Assembly: GCF_000011245.1 (NCBI RefSeq)
Contig: NC_004193.1
Location: 598,501 to 662,500 of the forward strand
Direction: 5' to 3'
DNA: 64,000 bases
Source of the DNA: Oceanobacillus iheyensis HTE831
GTDB lineage: Bacteria > Bacillota > Bacilli > Bacillales > Amphibacillaceae
This document shows, piece after piece, positions 34,380 through 42,841 of the stretch (positions are counted from its first letter, which is position 1; each line of letters begins with the position of its first letter). The position numbers and the translations under genes were made by a program. Below the pieces are notes generated by a model. It saw only the letters and a program-made list of their open reading frames with translations. It did no database searches and had not been told where the DNA came from.

Positions 34380-35072
34380 ATGATAGCGTGCTTAATCATA
34401 CACGGCTACACAGGAGGTCCATATGAGGTAGACCCTTTAGCAGACTTCTTAAGAGAGAATACAGATTGGCATGTAGAAGTTCCTACCTTACCAGGGCATG
34501 GGGAACAGCTTAGTCTTAAAAATGCTTCTTACAAAAATTGGATTCAATCGGCAGAAGCAGCTCTTGAACCTTTACAAAAGAAATATGAAAAGGTGTACGT
34601 AATTGGTTTTTCTATGGGAGGAATGATAGCTGCTTATTTAGCAGCTAAATATCAAATAGACAAACTTGTGTTACTAGCACCTTCAGGCAAATATTTGAGT
34701 TTCAAGCAAATAGGCTTAGATATTGCGACATGTATAGGTGATGGTATCCGTGGCGATTTAAGCAAAAACAAGCTGTATAATCACTATAAGAAGAAGTTAG
34801 GTGTTGTACCTTTAAAAGCAAATATTGAATTTATGAAATTGGTTCGCTTTACGAGGCGATACTTGGATAAGGTGAATTCTCCTGTTTTAATTGCACATGG
34901 ACAACTTGATGGGATGGTTCCATATAAAACTGCGTATTATTTAGATAAGGAAATTCATTCTGAAGAAAAAGAAGTTGTCGTGTTTGAAAGGTCTAGGCAT
35001 TTAATATGCTTGGGAGAGGATAAAGATACCTTAAATGGGATGGTGTATCAATTCCTCGTTCAACAACAATAA
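34380..35072 (+). CDS. Alpha/beta-hydrolase carboxylesterase (Est30/YvaK-like)
   Basis: A 230-residue alpha/beta hydrolase. LIIHGYTGGPYEV is the oxyanion-hole segment, GFSMGG near residue 82 carries the nucleophilic serine, and GQLDGMVP and RSRHLI supply the acid and histidine. The size, the HGYTGGP start and the PGHGE segment fit the small cytosolic carboxylesterases of Bacillus and Geobacillus (Est30), which cleave short- to medium-chain esters or monoglycerides. AAAAGGAG precedes the ATG at 34380. It is monocistronic, with a terminator directly after the stop codon. Confidence 0.85.
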   Translation: MIACLIIHGYTGGPYEVDPLADFLRENTDWHVEVPTLPGHGEQLSLKNASYKNWIQSAEAALEPLQKKYEKVYVIGFSMGGMIAAYLAAKYQIDKLVLLAPSGKYLSFKQIGLDIATCIGDGIRGDLSKNKLYNHYKKKLGVVPLKANIEFMKLVRFTRRYLDKVNSPVLIAHGQLDGMVPYKTAYYLDKEIHSEEKEVVVFERSRHLICLGEDKDTLNGMVYQFLVQQQ

Positions 35073-35113
35073 AAAACGTACGCTCTTACCTGGTAGAGCA
35101 TACGTTTTTTTTA
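35071..35113 (+). terminator. Terminator after esterase gene
   Basis: AAAAACGTACGCTCT pairs with AGAGCATACGTTTTT (one mismatch), followed by a run of T. Confidence 0.88.
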
Positions 35114-35196
35114 TAGGATAATGTGCTGGTAGTAAAAAGGAAATTCGCCTATGACCGATCTAGCTAAAAGATAGATCCACACTCGCTATTTCGTTT

Positions 35197-36054
35197 TTAT
35201 TTATCCTTGAAAAATGCCATTACAATAGCACCTTCTCCACCATAAGTAGAGATTAAAGGTCCTGTTTCAGCAAGAAGAGAATCTTTAAATCGATATTTTT
35301 GACGTATTTCTTGAAGAACACTATTTGCACGTTCCTCGTCTCTACAATGTGTCATAGAGATAATTTTGTTTTCGGTATTTTTCGTGTATTCACCAATTTG
35401 ATCAATAAATCGACGAATGGACTTTTTATCGCCACGTACTTTTTCTGAAACTTCAATAGAACCCTCATCAGTAGCTTTCATTAATATTTTGATATTGAGA
35501 GTTTTGGCAATTCGACCTTTCATCTTTTCCAGTCTGCCTCCTAGTACGAGGTTTTCTAGTGTTTTTAATACAAATAAAGTCGTTGTTTGTTCCACTCGTT
35601 CATGTAAATGCTCGACGAGACGTTCAAATGAATAGCCTTCATCTAACTTTTTACCCGCTTCATGCAATAACAGTGAAATTCCACATGACGCGGTTTTTGT
35701 ATTGATCACTTCGATAACACGATCCGGTTCTTCTTCCAATAATAGCTCCTTACCAGCTAAAGCATGATCATACGTACTACTTAGTTCACTTGAAAGGCTA
35801 AGCATAATAATAGGTCTATCAGCTGGGACTTTCTTATATTCTTCATAAAAATTATGAGGGCTAGGCGCGGCAGAACGAGGCAATTCCCCTAGTTCTTTTA
35901 CTTTTTCATGATAAGATTCAATCCCCATTGTAACCCCACTTGTATATTGTCCATCACTAAAATGAAGATAGAGTGGGACTACTTTCACATCTAACTTTTC
36001 ACTTAAAAATGCTGGAATATCAGCAGAACTATCTGTCATTAGTTGAATATGCAT
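35197..36054 (-). CDS. DegV-family fatty-acid-binding protein
   Basis: A 285-residue DegV protein. The opening LMTDSSADIP, the segment PRSAAPSPHNFYEEY with its Ser pair that holds the lipid carboxylate, ISLSSELSSTYDHA-type loop (about 105-118), and the C-terminal GPLISTYGGEGA are family hallmarks. DegV/FakB proteins bind a fatty acid and present it to the kinase FakA, which phosphorylates it for phospholipid synthesis. No fakA is in the window, so this would be one of several fakB-type genes. AGGTGAAGAG precedes the ATG. Confidence 0.88.
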   Translation of the reverse strand: MHIQLMTDSSADIPAFLSEKLDVKVVPLYLHFSDGQYTSGVTMGIESYHEKVKELGELPRSAAPSPHNFYEEYKKVPADRPIIMLSLSSELSSTYDHALAGKELLLEEEPDRVIEVINTKTASCGISLLLHEAGKKLDEGYSFERLVEHLHERVEQTTTLFVLKTLENLVLGGRLEKMKGRIAKTLNIKILMKATDEGSIEVSEKVRGDKKSIRRFIDQIGEYTKNTENKIISMTHCRDEERANSVLQEIRQKYRFKDSLLAETGPLISTYGGEGAIVMAFFKDK

Positions 36055-36136
36055 CTCTTCACCTGCTTTTATATTAACTGAACTTCATTATAACAGTTAA
36101 TGTATAGTAATAATACGATTTTAGTATTTAATGAAT

Positions 36137-37048
36137 TTATTTATGACGTTTTGTTGAAATCGTTACCTGTTTTTTTCTTGAGATACTTACAATAAATAAA
36201 AATAATCCGAAAATGATAATTGTTCCACCGAGTAATTGTGCCCAAGTCGGAGTTTCTCCCAAAAAGATTACTGCTAATATACTCGCTCCAATTGGTTCGA
36301 AAACAATTGCCATGGAAATTGTTGCCGTACTTAGCCATTTTAATGACCAATTGAATAAGGAATGGCCTAAGAAAGTAGGGATTATTGCTAAAGCAATGAA
36401 TATCCACCAATGATCGGCAGGATAATGAAAAAAATCTTCTTGTTTTATAATATTAAATAGAATAAGTGTGACAGTACTGGCACCGTAAACTACAAATGTA
36501 TAGGTAATTAAAGAGACATGCTTCCGTACTTGTTGACCAGATAAAAAGTAAATGGTAACTGCTACCGCACCAAGCAATGCTAATATATCTCCAAAAAATG
36601 CATCCCCAGAGATTTGGAAGTCATTGAAACCGATAATGATACTTCCTATAATCACAATAGCAATGCTTATTATAGTTCCAGAAGAGAACCGTTCGCCAAA
36701 TAAAAAATATGTCCCAATAAAAGCAAATATTGGTTGCATCGATACTAGTACTACGGAGCTGGCAACGGATGTATAGTTTAATGACTCAAACCAAAAGATA
36801 AAATGCATTGCAAGGAAAATACCTGCTAATATAGATAAAAACCAATTTTTTCTTGTTATATTTTTGAATTCATGACGATATTTTCCAATAACTATGGGTA
36901 ATAATAAGAGTACAGCAAATAATAACCGGTAATTTGCTATTATAGAGGCGGGGGCTTCTGAAGCAAGCCTTACAAATATAGCTGAAGTAGAGATAGATAG
37001 AACCCCTATTCCAACTGCAATATATGGATTAAAAGGTGGTTTACGCAT
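36137..37048 (-). CDS. EamA/DMT-family transporter
   Basis: About 303 residues, with ten predicted membrane helices and the internal duplication of the drug/metabolite transporter family; each half has an EamA domain. Characteristic segments are ASIIANYRLLFAVLLLLPI, ASSVVLVSMQPIFAFIG and, in the second half, SMAIVFEPIGASILAVIFLGE. Members export amino acids, metabolites or drugs; the substrate is unknown. ATG at 37048 is chosen with AAAGGA 9 bases upstream, rather than a TTG at 37081. The C-terminal tail is Lys/Arg-rich. It is divergent from cshA across a gap of about 450 bases. Confidence 0.85.
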   Translation of the reverse strand: MRKPPFNPYIAVGIGVLSISTSAIFVRLASEAPASIIANYRLLFAVLLLLPIVIGKYRHEFKNITRKNWFLSILAGIFLAMHFIFWFESLNYTSVASSVVLVSMQPIFAFIGTYFLFGERFSSGTIISIAIVIIGSIIIGFNDFQISGDAFFGDILALLGAVAVTIYFLSGQQVRKHVSLITYTFVVYGASTVTLILFNIIKQEDFFHYPADHWWIFIALAIIPTFLGHSLFNWSLKWLSTATISMAIVFEPIGASILAVIFLGETPTWAQLLGGTIIIFGLFLFIVSISRKKQVTISTKRHK

Positions 37049-37081
37049 AATATGACATCCTTTAATTTCATGTTGATTCAA

Positions 37082-37499
37082 TACATTTTTATATTAGGCA
37101 TTATTCGTAATAAATTGTATATACTATTTTATCATGTACTATTAAAAAAATCATTTTAAGCCATAGAGTAGATATATGTCCATTAATTATGATATGATAA
37201 TGAGAGCATTCGTTTCGAGGCCTCTTACCAAACGGTGAAGCCTTTTTTATACTTTACTAGTTAAAAGCCAATTATTATGGATAACCACATAAAGGTCTTA
37301 TTATTCCCTTTAATTGCTGACGATGAGGTAAGTTTCATTTCAGCAATTTTTAAATCGTGCAATGGAAGATGGTAACCCATTGCTCTAATAGGGTTCCACC
37401 TCTTGAAGTTGTACTACCAATGAAGGATGGAATAAAGTATGAGAAAATCACAGGGCCTCTTTTGCGATGAATATTCACAAAAAAGGAGTCGACTATTAG
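37082..37499 (+). promoter_or_regulatory. Long leader region of cshA with terminator-like hairpin
   Basis: This region holds no gene. GAGGCCTCTT...AAGCCTTTTTT at 37217-37247 is rich in short complementary segments. AATTGCTGA (37312-37320) pairs with TCAGCAATT (37340-37348), followed by TTTTAAA, resembling an intrinsic terminator inside the leader. No known riboswitch was recognised. A long structured leader would fit cold or autoregulatory control of an RNA helicase. Confidence 0.45.
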
Positions 37500-38987
37500 G
37501 TGACAAAATTTAACGAACTAGGTGTTTCCGCCCCAATAATGAAAGCTTTAGAAAAAATGGGGTTTGAGGAAGCTACACCAATTCAAGCGGAAACTATTCC
37601 ACATGCACTAGAAGGCCATGATGTTATTGGCCAAGCACAGACAGGAACAGGTAAAACAGCAGCATTCGGTATTCCGTTAATCAATAAAATTAATGCAAAA
37701 CTAAGAAAGGTGCAAGGTTTAATTGTTGCACCAACACGTGAACTTGCTATTCAAGTTGCAGAAGAAATAAATCGTTTAGCGAAATTCAAGAGTGTTAGAG
37801 CTCTTGCAATATATGGTGGCCAACCAATGGACCGACAGATCCGAGCACTGAAAGATGGTCCACAGATCGTAGTGGCTACCCCGGGTAGATTATTAGATCA
37901 TATGCGCAGAAAAACGATTCGTATTGATCAAGTGCATACGGCCGTTCTAGATGAAGCTGATGAAATGCTAAACATGGGCTTTATTGATGATATACGTGAG
38001 ATTCTAAAAGGGATTCCAGAAGAAAGACAAACTCTACTTTTCTCTGCGACAATGCCAAAAGAAATCCGTAATATCGCTACTACGCTTATGAAGGAACCAA
38101 AAGAAGTTAAAGTTAAAGCGAAAGAAATGACCGTAGAGAATATTGATCAGTATTTCATTGAAATTCCTGAGAAGTATAAATTTGATACACTAAACAATCA
38201 TTTGGATATTAATTCACCAGAACTTGCGATTATTTTTGCTCGTACGAAGAAGCGTGTGGATGAAGTAGCTGAAGGATTACAAGCGAGAGGATATCGCTCA
38301 GAAGGAATCCACGGTGATTTAACACAAGGAAAACGTATGTCTGTACTGAAGAAATTTAAGCAAGGTCGTGTAGATGTATTAGTCGCTACAGATGTGGCAG
38401 CACGTGGATTAGATATTTCTGGTGTAACTCATGTTTATAACTTTGATATACCACAAGATCCAGAAAGTTATGTACATCGTATTGGACGTACAGGACGTGC
38501 TGGAAAAATGGGTGAAGCAATTTCTTTCATTACCCCGAGAGAAATGGCTCATTTAAATCTAATTGAACAAACGACAAAGAGTAAAATGAAGCGTATGGCA
38601 CCACCGACAAATCAAGATGCTCGTCGTGGCCAACAGCAAGTAACTATTGAAAAGCTAAAGAATGCAATTAATGAGAAAGACTTAAAAGTATACGAAGATG
38701 CAGCGAAAGAATTATTGGATGAGTATGATTCAATTACTGTTGTTTCAGCTGCTATCAGCATGATGACAAAAGAGCGTCGTGATACTCCAGTTCGTATTTC
38801 TTCTGTCGCACCAATCAGCGTGAAGAAAGCGAAAAACCAAAAAGATAATAAAACTAAAGGACGTTCTAATAACAAACGTTTCTATGGTGGTCGTGGACAA
38901 GGTGGACGAAACCAAGGAGGACGCGGTCAAGGCGGTCGCAACCGAAAAGGAAAAGGTAACTACCAACGACGTAATAGAGATAATTAA
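37500..38987 (+). CDS. cshA: DEAD-box RNA helicase CshA
   Basis: A 495-residue DEAD-box helicase. In order: the Q motif (FNELGVS... TPIQAETIP), motif [53 protein letters not shown] and HRIGRTGR. The C-terminal tail is basic and Gly-rich with repeated GGRxQGGR units (about 460-485), which binds RNA. CshA works with the RNA degradosome and in ribosome assembly, especially in the cold. The start is GTG at 37500 with AAAAGGAG 11 bases before it. The terminator directly downstream is interrupted by an insertion sequence. Confidence 0.95.
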   Translation: MTKFNELGVSAPIMKALEKMGFEEATPIQAETIPHALEGHDVIGQAQTGTGKTAAFGIPLINKINAKLRKVQGLIVAPTRELAIQVAEEINRLAKFKSVRALAIYGGQPMDRQIRALKDGPQIVVATPGRLLDHMRRKTIRIDQVHTAVLDEADEMLNMGFIDDIREILKGIPEERQTLLFSATMPKEIRNIATTLMKEPKEVKVKAKEMTVENIDQYFIEIPEKYKFDTLNNHLDINSPELAIIFARTKKRVDEVAEGLQARGYRSEGIHGDLTQGKRMSVLKKFKQGRVDVLVATDVAARGLDISGVTHVYNFDIPQDPESYVHRIGRTGRAGKMGEAISFITPREMAHLNLIEQTTKSKMKRMAPPTNQDARRGQQQVTIEKLKNAINEKDLKVYEDAAKELLDEYDSITVVSAAISMMTKERRDTPVRISSVAPISVKKAKNQKDNKTKGRSNNKRFYGGRGQGGRNQGGRGQGGRNRKGKGNYQRRNRDN

Positions 38988-39067
38988 ATAACAAAGGTGC
39001 GAGTGCCTGTGTAGGAACTTGCAACTACGTCCCTGTTTTACGAGGCTTCGACATTTCCTTTGTAAGT

Positions 39068-39106
39068 AAAAAATCCCACTACTCGATAGATGTAGTGGGA
39101 TTTTTT
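39068..39106 (+). terminator. cshA terminator, at the insertion point of the ISL3 element
   Basis: AAAAAATCCCACTAC (39068-39082) pairs perfectly with GTAGTGGGATTTTTT (39092-39106). The last eight bases, GATTTTTT, are the target duplication of the insertion sequence that begins at 39107. Confidence 0.9.
39099..39106. repeat. Target-site duplication, left copy
   Basis: GATTTTTT directly precedes the left end of the ISL3 element and is repeated exactly at 40473-40480. Confidence 0.88.
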
Positions 39107-39146
39107 GGCTCTATAATATTTGTTGGGGTAAAAGAAAAATAAAAAA

Positions 39147-39211
39147 CACGCAATCTCCTATTTTTGTTATCATTGTTTAAACCACTAAACCAAACAAAAA
39201 GGAGATGCGTG
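39147..39211 (+). promoter_or_regulatory. Hairpin sequestering the transposase ribosome-binding site
   Basis: CACGCAATCTCCTATTTTTG (39147-39166) is complementary, with two one-base bulges, to CAAAAAGGAGATGCGTG (39195-39211). The right arm contains the Shine-Dalgarno AAGGAG and the first possible start codon. Transcripts entering from outside would carry both arms and hide the site; a transcript starting in the loop would not. Confidence 0.7.
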
Positions 39212-40423
39212 CAATTGAATTCTAACATAACATTACCTGGGTTGGAAGAAGGAAATATATTAGATACAGAAGTACGAGAAGGTATTTATTACATTAGGTG
39301 GGAGTTGGAGAGAACCTCTCATCGTTGTCCACAGTGTGGAGAGTGGACAAACAAGGTACACGATTATCGTACGCAGAAAGTCCGTCATCCTAGCATATTC
39401 GGAAGGCAAACGATTATTTTTTACCGAAAGAGAAGATATAAATGCGTTTTCTGCGGAAAGCGATTTTTTGAAAGAAACCCTTTAGTCAAACGTTATAAAA
39501 GACAATCCATTGAGTTTAATCAAGTATTGTCATTAGAGCTTGTTCATGGAAAAAGCTTTCGAGACGTGGCGACACGTTTTCATACATCGCCAACTACCAT
39601 TATGCGTCGATTTGATGAGATTACTGCATCGAAGATGAAGGAAACACAAGCATTGCCTAAAGTGATAGCGATTGATGAGTATAAAGGGGATGCAGGGAAC
39701 GAGAAGTATCAAACGGTTATAGCTGATCCGATTAATAGAAAACCTTTAGAGATTTTAAAAGATCGTAAAAAAGATACATTAGTGGATTATCTAAGGATGC
39801 ATGGTGAGAAGGTAGAATTTGTAGTCATGGACATGAGTCCATCCTTTAAAGCAGCTGTTGATAAGGCATTAGGGCACCCCATTGTTATCGCCGATCGTTT
39901 TCATTTTACACGATATATATATTGGGCTTTAGAAAGAGTGAGAATTCGTGTACAGAGAGAGTTTCATGATTATGATCGGAAGAAGTGTAAACGTATGCGA
40001 CATGTGTTTTATAAAAAGCAATCGAAGTTAACGAAAAAGCAACAATGGTATTTAGATCGCTATTTACACATGTCACCAGATTTAAAACGCGCCCATGAGT
40101 TAAAAGAAGCGTATATTGTCTGGTTTCAACTAGCCAAGGCCAACGGCCCTACTGCTTTAAAAAATACTAAAAAGTATCTCTATCAGTTTTATGAACTTGT
40201 GCAAAATGCAGGGCTGCCGGAATTCCTAAAAGCAAAAGAAACCTTTCATAATTGGCAAAAAGAAATTATGAATAGTTTTGCCTTTGATTTACATAATGGT
40301 TATATCGAAGGAATCAACAATCAAACAAAGGTTATAAAACGAAATGCATTTGGATTTAGGCGATTCGATCGCTTTCGAGCAAGAATACTATTACATCATC
40401 AATATAAAAAGAAAGTGGTTTAA
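39209..40423 (+). CDS. ISL3-family transposase
   Basis: About 404 residues with the ISL3 layout. An N-terminal zinc-binding region has two CPQC/CVFC-type cysteine pairs (HRCPQCGEW and YKCVFCGKRF), then a helix-turn-helix (SFRDVATRFHTSPTTIMRRF). A DDE nuclease domain follows, with Asp in AIDEYKGDAG, Asp in VVMDMSPSFKAAV and Glu in NGYIEGINNQTKVIKRNAFG. The frame is intact. The start may be GTG 39209 or TTG 39215; AAGGAG is 4 and 10 bases away respectively, so the choice is open. Expression is probably limited by the upstream hairpin. Confidence 0.95.
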   Translation: MQLNSNITLPGLEEGNILDTEVREGIYYIRWELERTSHRCPQCGEWTNKVHDYRTQKVRHPSIFGRQTIIFYRKRRYKCVFCGKRFFERNPLVKRYKRQSIEFNQVLSLELVHGKSFRDVATRFHTSPTTIMRRFDEITASKMKETQALPKVIAIDEYKGDAGNEKYQTVIADPINRKPLEILKDRKKDTLVDYLRMHGEKVEFVVMDMSPSFKAAVDKALGHPIVIADRFHFTRYIYWALERVRIRVQREFHDYDRKKCKRMRHVFYKKQSKLTKKQQWYLDRYLHMSPDLKRAHELKEAYIVWFQLAKANGPTALKNTKKYLYQFYELVQNAGLPEFLKAKETFHNWQKEIMNSFAFDLHNGYIEGINNQTKVIKRNAFGFRRFDRFRARILLHHQYKKKVV

Positions 40424-40472
40424 TATAAATAGGAGTGAGCTAATTGCTCACCCCAACATTTGACTTAGAACC

Positions 40473-40480
40473 GATTTTTT
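40473..40480. repeat. Target-site duplication, right copy
   Basis: GATTTTTT directly follows the right end of the ISL3 element and equals bases 39099-39106. Confidence 0.88.
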
Positions 40481-40556
40481 AAATGATTTGATTTCATAAT
40501 TTGTGATGTCTAACTATGGTTGGACCTTTTATTCCTTAGGTTATTAATAACTATCA

Positions 40557-41315
40557 TTACATAGTTTCTGAAAAGTGATGATAAGAAATATCTTGTAAGG
40601 CTGCTTTATCAGCAATAATCTTGACATTCTGATGTGTTTGAAGAATAGATGCCGGAAACTCTTCACTTACATTACCATTGACCAGTTTTTCTAACGCCTC
40701 TGCTTTTTCACTCCCAGAAACAAGTAAGAGTATTTCCTTTGCTCGCATGATCGACTGAATTCCCATTGTAATTGCCTGATTTGGTACTTCGTCGATCGAG
40801 TCAAAGAAACGTGCATTTGCATTTCTTGTAGATTCATCCAAGTCCACGACATGCGTTTGACTTTCAAAGGAAGTACCAGGTTCATTAAAACCGATATGCC
40901 CATTTCGTCCGATTCCTAGAACCTGAATATGAATACCGCCTGCTTGTTGAATGCGATCTTCATAAGATGTACATTCAACGGATAAATCTTTTGCTATTCC
41001 ATTAGGTAAATGGATATTTTTATATGGAATATCAACATGATTAAATAGAAATTTTTGCATGTAATAATGATAACTATTTTTATCTTCCTTGTGTAAACCA
41101 ACATATTCATCTAAATTAAATGTAGATACATTTGCAAAGGAAATTTGATGCATACGATAAGCTTTAATTAAATGTTGGTAAAGACCTTCAGGAGTTGAAC
41201 CAGTCGCTAACCCAAGAACTGGTTTATTTAACTGCTTTATGGTATTAATTACATGTTGGCTAGCAAGCTTACTCATTGACTGATAATTTTCTGTTTGAAT
41301 TATTTTCATTTTCAT
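40557..41315 (-). CDS. nagB: Glucosamine-6-phosphate deaminase NagB
   Basis: About 252 residues. GLATGSTPEGLYQHL (phosphate loop), NLDEYVGL, GIGRNGHIGFNEPG and the catalytic His region identify NagB, which converts glucosamine-6-phosphate to fructose-6-phosphate and ammonia in the cytosol. It connects amino-sugar recycling with glycolysis and complements the MurNAc genes nearby. ATGs at 41315 and 41309 are both possible; AAGG lies 4 and 10 bases upstream. A palindromic operator-like site lies 27-44 bases upstream of the start, where NagR would block transcription. No nagA is found in the window. Confidence 0.93.
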   Translation of the reverse strand: MKMKIIQTENYQSMSKLASQHVINTIKQLNKPVLGLATGSTPEGLYQHLIKAYRMHQISFANVSTFNLDEYVGLHKEDKNSYHYYMQKFLFNHVDIPYKNIHLPNGIAKDLSVECTSYEDRIQQAGGIHIQVLGIGRNGHIGFNEPGTSFESQTHVVDLDESTRNANARFFDSIDEVPNQAITMGIQSIMRAKEILLLVSGSEKAEALEKLVNGNVSEEFPASILQTHQNVKIIADKAALQDISYHHFSETM

Positions 41316-41341
41316 CCGACCTTCTTTTTTAAAATTGAACA

Positions 41342-41359
41342 TATACAGTTGTCTATACA
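41342..41359. promoter_or_regulatory. NagR-type operator (dre-like) upstream of nagB
   Basis: TATACAGTTGTCTATACA is an imperfect palindrome, TATA/TATA arms around AGTTGT. It resembles the dre sites bound by the GntR-type repressor NagR (YvoA) and shares AGTTGTnTATAC with the site at 42842. Confidence 0.6.
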
Positions 41360-41480
41360 TGTTAATGTACATTGAAAGTTAATTCTGATAAGCTATTTTT
41401 AATAATTATTTCAGTGTATAATTGTAAAGCTATAATTATGGAAGACAGTGCTGCTCAATTAGCTTAGGATATGCTACATA

Positions 41481-41740
41481 GAGTGCGTCTCTAACCCAAA
41501 ATATGAGTAAAACGCGACAATTTTGGTGAATAGAGCGTGTCTAAAACCCAAAATACAAGTAAAACGCGAGAATTTTGGTGAATAGAGCGTGTCTAAAACC
41601 CAAAATACAAGTAAAACGCGAGAATTTTGGTGAATAGAGCGTGTCTAAAACCCAAAATACAAGTAAAACGCAAGAATTTTGGTGAATAGAGCGCGTCTCA
41701 AACCCAAAATACAAGTAAAACGCAAGAATTTTGGTGAATA
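41481..41740. repeat. 52-bp tandem repeat, five units (array 2)
   Basis: Units start at 41481, 41533, 41585, 41637 and 41689, each beginning GAGYGYGTCT. The three middle units are nearly identical (CTAAAACCCAAAATACAAG, then AAAACGCRAGAATTTTGG). Each contains CCAAAAT and ATTTTGG, 17 bases apart, an inverted repeat able to form a small stem. There are no spacers and no cas genes. The array lies in the 618-base gap between nagB and nagR; after it, 41741-41933 holds only a poorly supported open frame running into nagR. Confidence 0.92.
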
Positions 41741-41933
41741 GAGCCATCTATAATTCAAAGTACAAGCGCATTAATGGGAATTCTAGTAAAGAGACAACAA
41801 AGACTTTCTTATCCTTGTTCGTTGAAGCCGTGTCTGCTAAAAAGGGACCGTCTGCATTAAAATCAAAAAGCGCAACTTTAGGATTTCATTCAAGATACCT
41901 TATTAAAGTTGAATCCATTAAAGGAGTATTAAA

Positions 41934-42680
41934 ATGATTGATAAAAATTCACCTATACCAATTTATTACCAATTAGAAGAATATATAAAACATCAAATTG
42001 ATAATCAAAAGTGGCTGCCGGGAGAGCTTCTTCCATCTGAAAGAGAATTTGCAGAACAATATCATATCAGCCGTATGACAGTCCGCCAGGCTATAAATAA
42101 TTTAGCTGCTGCTGGCCTTCTGTATCGTGTGAAAGGGAAAGGAACCTTTATTGCTCAACCTAAATTTGAACATGACCTTTCTGGTTTAACGAGTTTTACA
42201 GAAGATATGATGCAACGAGGCTTAACGCCGTCTAATCAATTGTTATATATTCAACTGCATAATCAACCGAGTCAAATTGCGCATAAGCTTCAATTACAAT
42301 CAGAGGATTCTTACTATGAAATTAAACGAATACGCTTTGCAGATGAAGACCCCCTTGCATTTGAAATTATTTACACCCCGAAAAAACTAATTGGTGAACT
42401 GGAAGAAAAATATTTACAAGGTTCTTTTTATCAATATGTTGAACAAAAAATAGGAAAGCACATTATTGTTGGAAATCAAACAATTGAAGGTGCTCTTGCA
42501 ACTAAAGAACAAGCTAATTTCTTACAAATTAATGTCGGTGATCCGGTATTAATTATGGAAAGAGTAAGTTATCTAGATCAACCGATAGAAGTTCCTATTG
42601 AATTTACTCAAACGATATATCGTGCAGATAAATATAAATTTCACCTCACGCTTCATAGAGATGAACAAACCAAGGGCTAA
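41934..42680 (+). CDS. nagR: GntR/HutC-family repressor NagR (YvoA-like)
   Basis: A 248-residue regulator with an N-terminal winged helix (about 8-75, SEREFAEQYHISRMTVRQAINNL and KGKGTFIAQP) and a UTRA effector domain (about 90-240). NagR binds GlcN-6-P or GlcNAc-6-P and then releases operators of the nag genes. The proximity to nagB and the operator-like palindromes upstream of nagB and of murR support this over other HutC-type regulators. AAAGGAG lies 7 bases before the ATG. In B. subtilis nagR is the last gene of nagA-nagB-nagR; here it is divergent from nagB and separated from it by the repeat array. Confidence 0.85.
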   Translation: MIDKNSPIPIYYQLEEYIKHQIDNQKWLPGELLPSEREFAEQYHISRMTVRQAINNLAAAGLLYRVKGKGTFIAQPKFEHDLSGLTSFTEDMMQRGLTPSNQLLYIQLHNQPSQIAHKLQLQSEDSYYEIKRIRFADEDPLAFEIIYTPKKLIGELEEKYLQGSFYQYVEQKIGKHIIVGNQTIEGALATKEQANFLQINVGDPVLIMERVSYLDQPIEVPIEFTQTIYRADKYKFHLTLHRDEQTKG

Positions 42681-42707
42681 TTTAGTTGAGCCTTTGGTTT
42701 TTTATAT
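42668..42707 (+). terminator. Terminator after nagR
   Basis: AAACCAAGGGCT pairs with AGCCTTTGGTTT with one bulge, overlapping the last codons, followed by a T-run. Confidence 0.8.
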
Positions 42708-42841
42708 TGGCTCTCGTATTTCTAGTTGATGTACACTAACAACGAAATTTTACAACTGGAACATAAAAATTCCCTGAATTCACCTGAGCTTGGAAAAAAG
42801 TACTTACTCATCCTTGTGTAATATAAACCAACAGGAAATTA

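Larger units (their letters stand above)
39107..40472 (+). mobile_element. ISL3-family insertion sequence, complete, 1366 bp
   Basis: The left end GGCTCTATAATATTTG... and the reverse complement of the right end GGTTCTAAGTCAAATG... both run into TTGGGGT, giving imperfect terminal inverted repeats of about 24 bp. The element is flanked by an exact 8-bp duplication, GATTTTTT, the size normal for ISL3 elements, and holds one intact transposase gene. It inserted in the T-tract of the cshA terminator. Intact ends, an exact target repeat and an open transposase frame suggest a recent and possibly active insertion. Confidence 0.93.

Noticed and set aside
37082..37499. Known riboswitch or T-box in the cshA leader
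   Set aside because: No T-box sequence or recognised aptamer core could be found; only generic hairpins are seen.
41481..41740. CRISPR array
   Set aside because: The 52-base units are contiguous with no unique spacers, and no cas genes occur in the window.
41541..41937. Open frames through and just after the 52-bp array (minus 41541-41747, plus 41731-41937)
   Set aside because: The first arises from the tandem repeat. The second lacks a ribosome site, starts inside a repeat unit and has no recognisable content.
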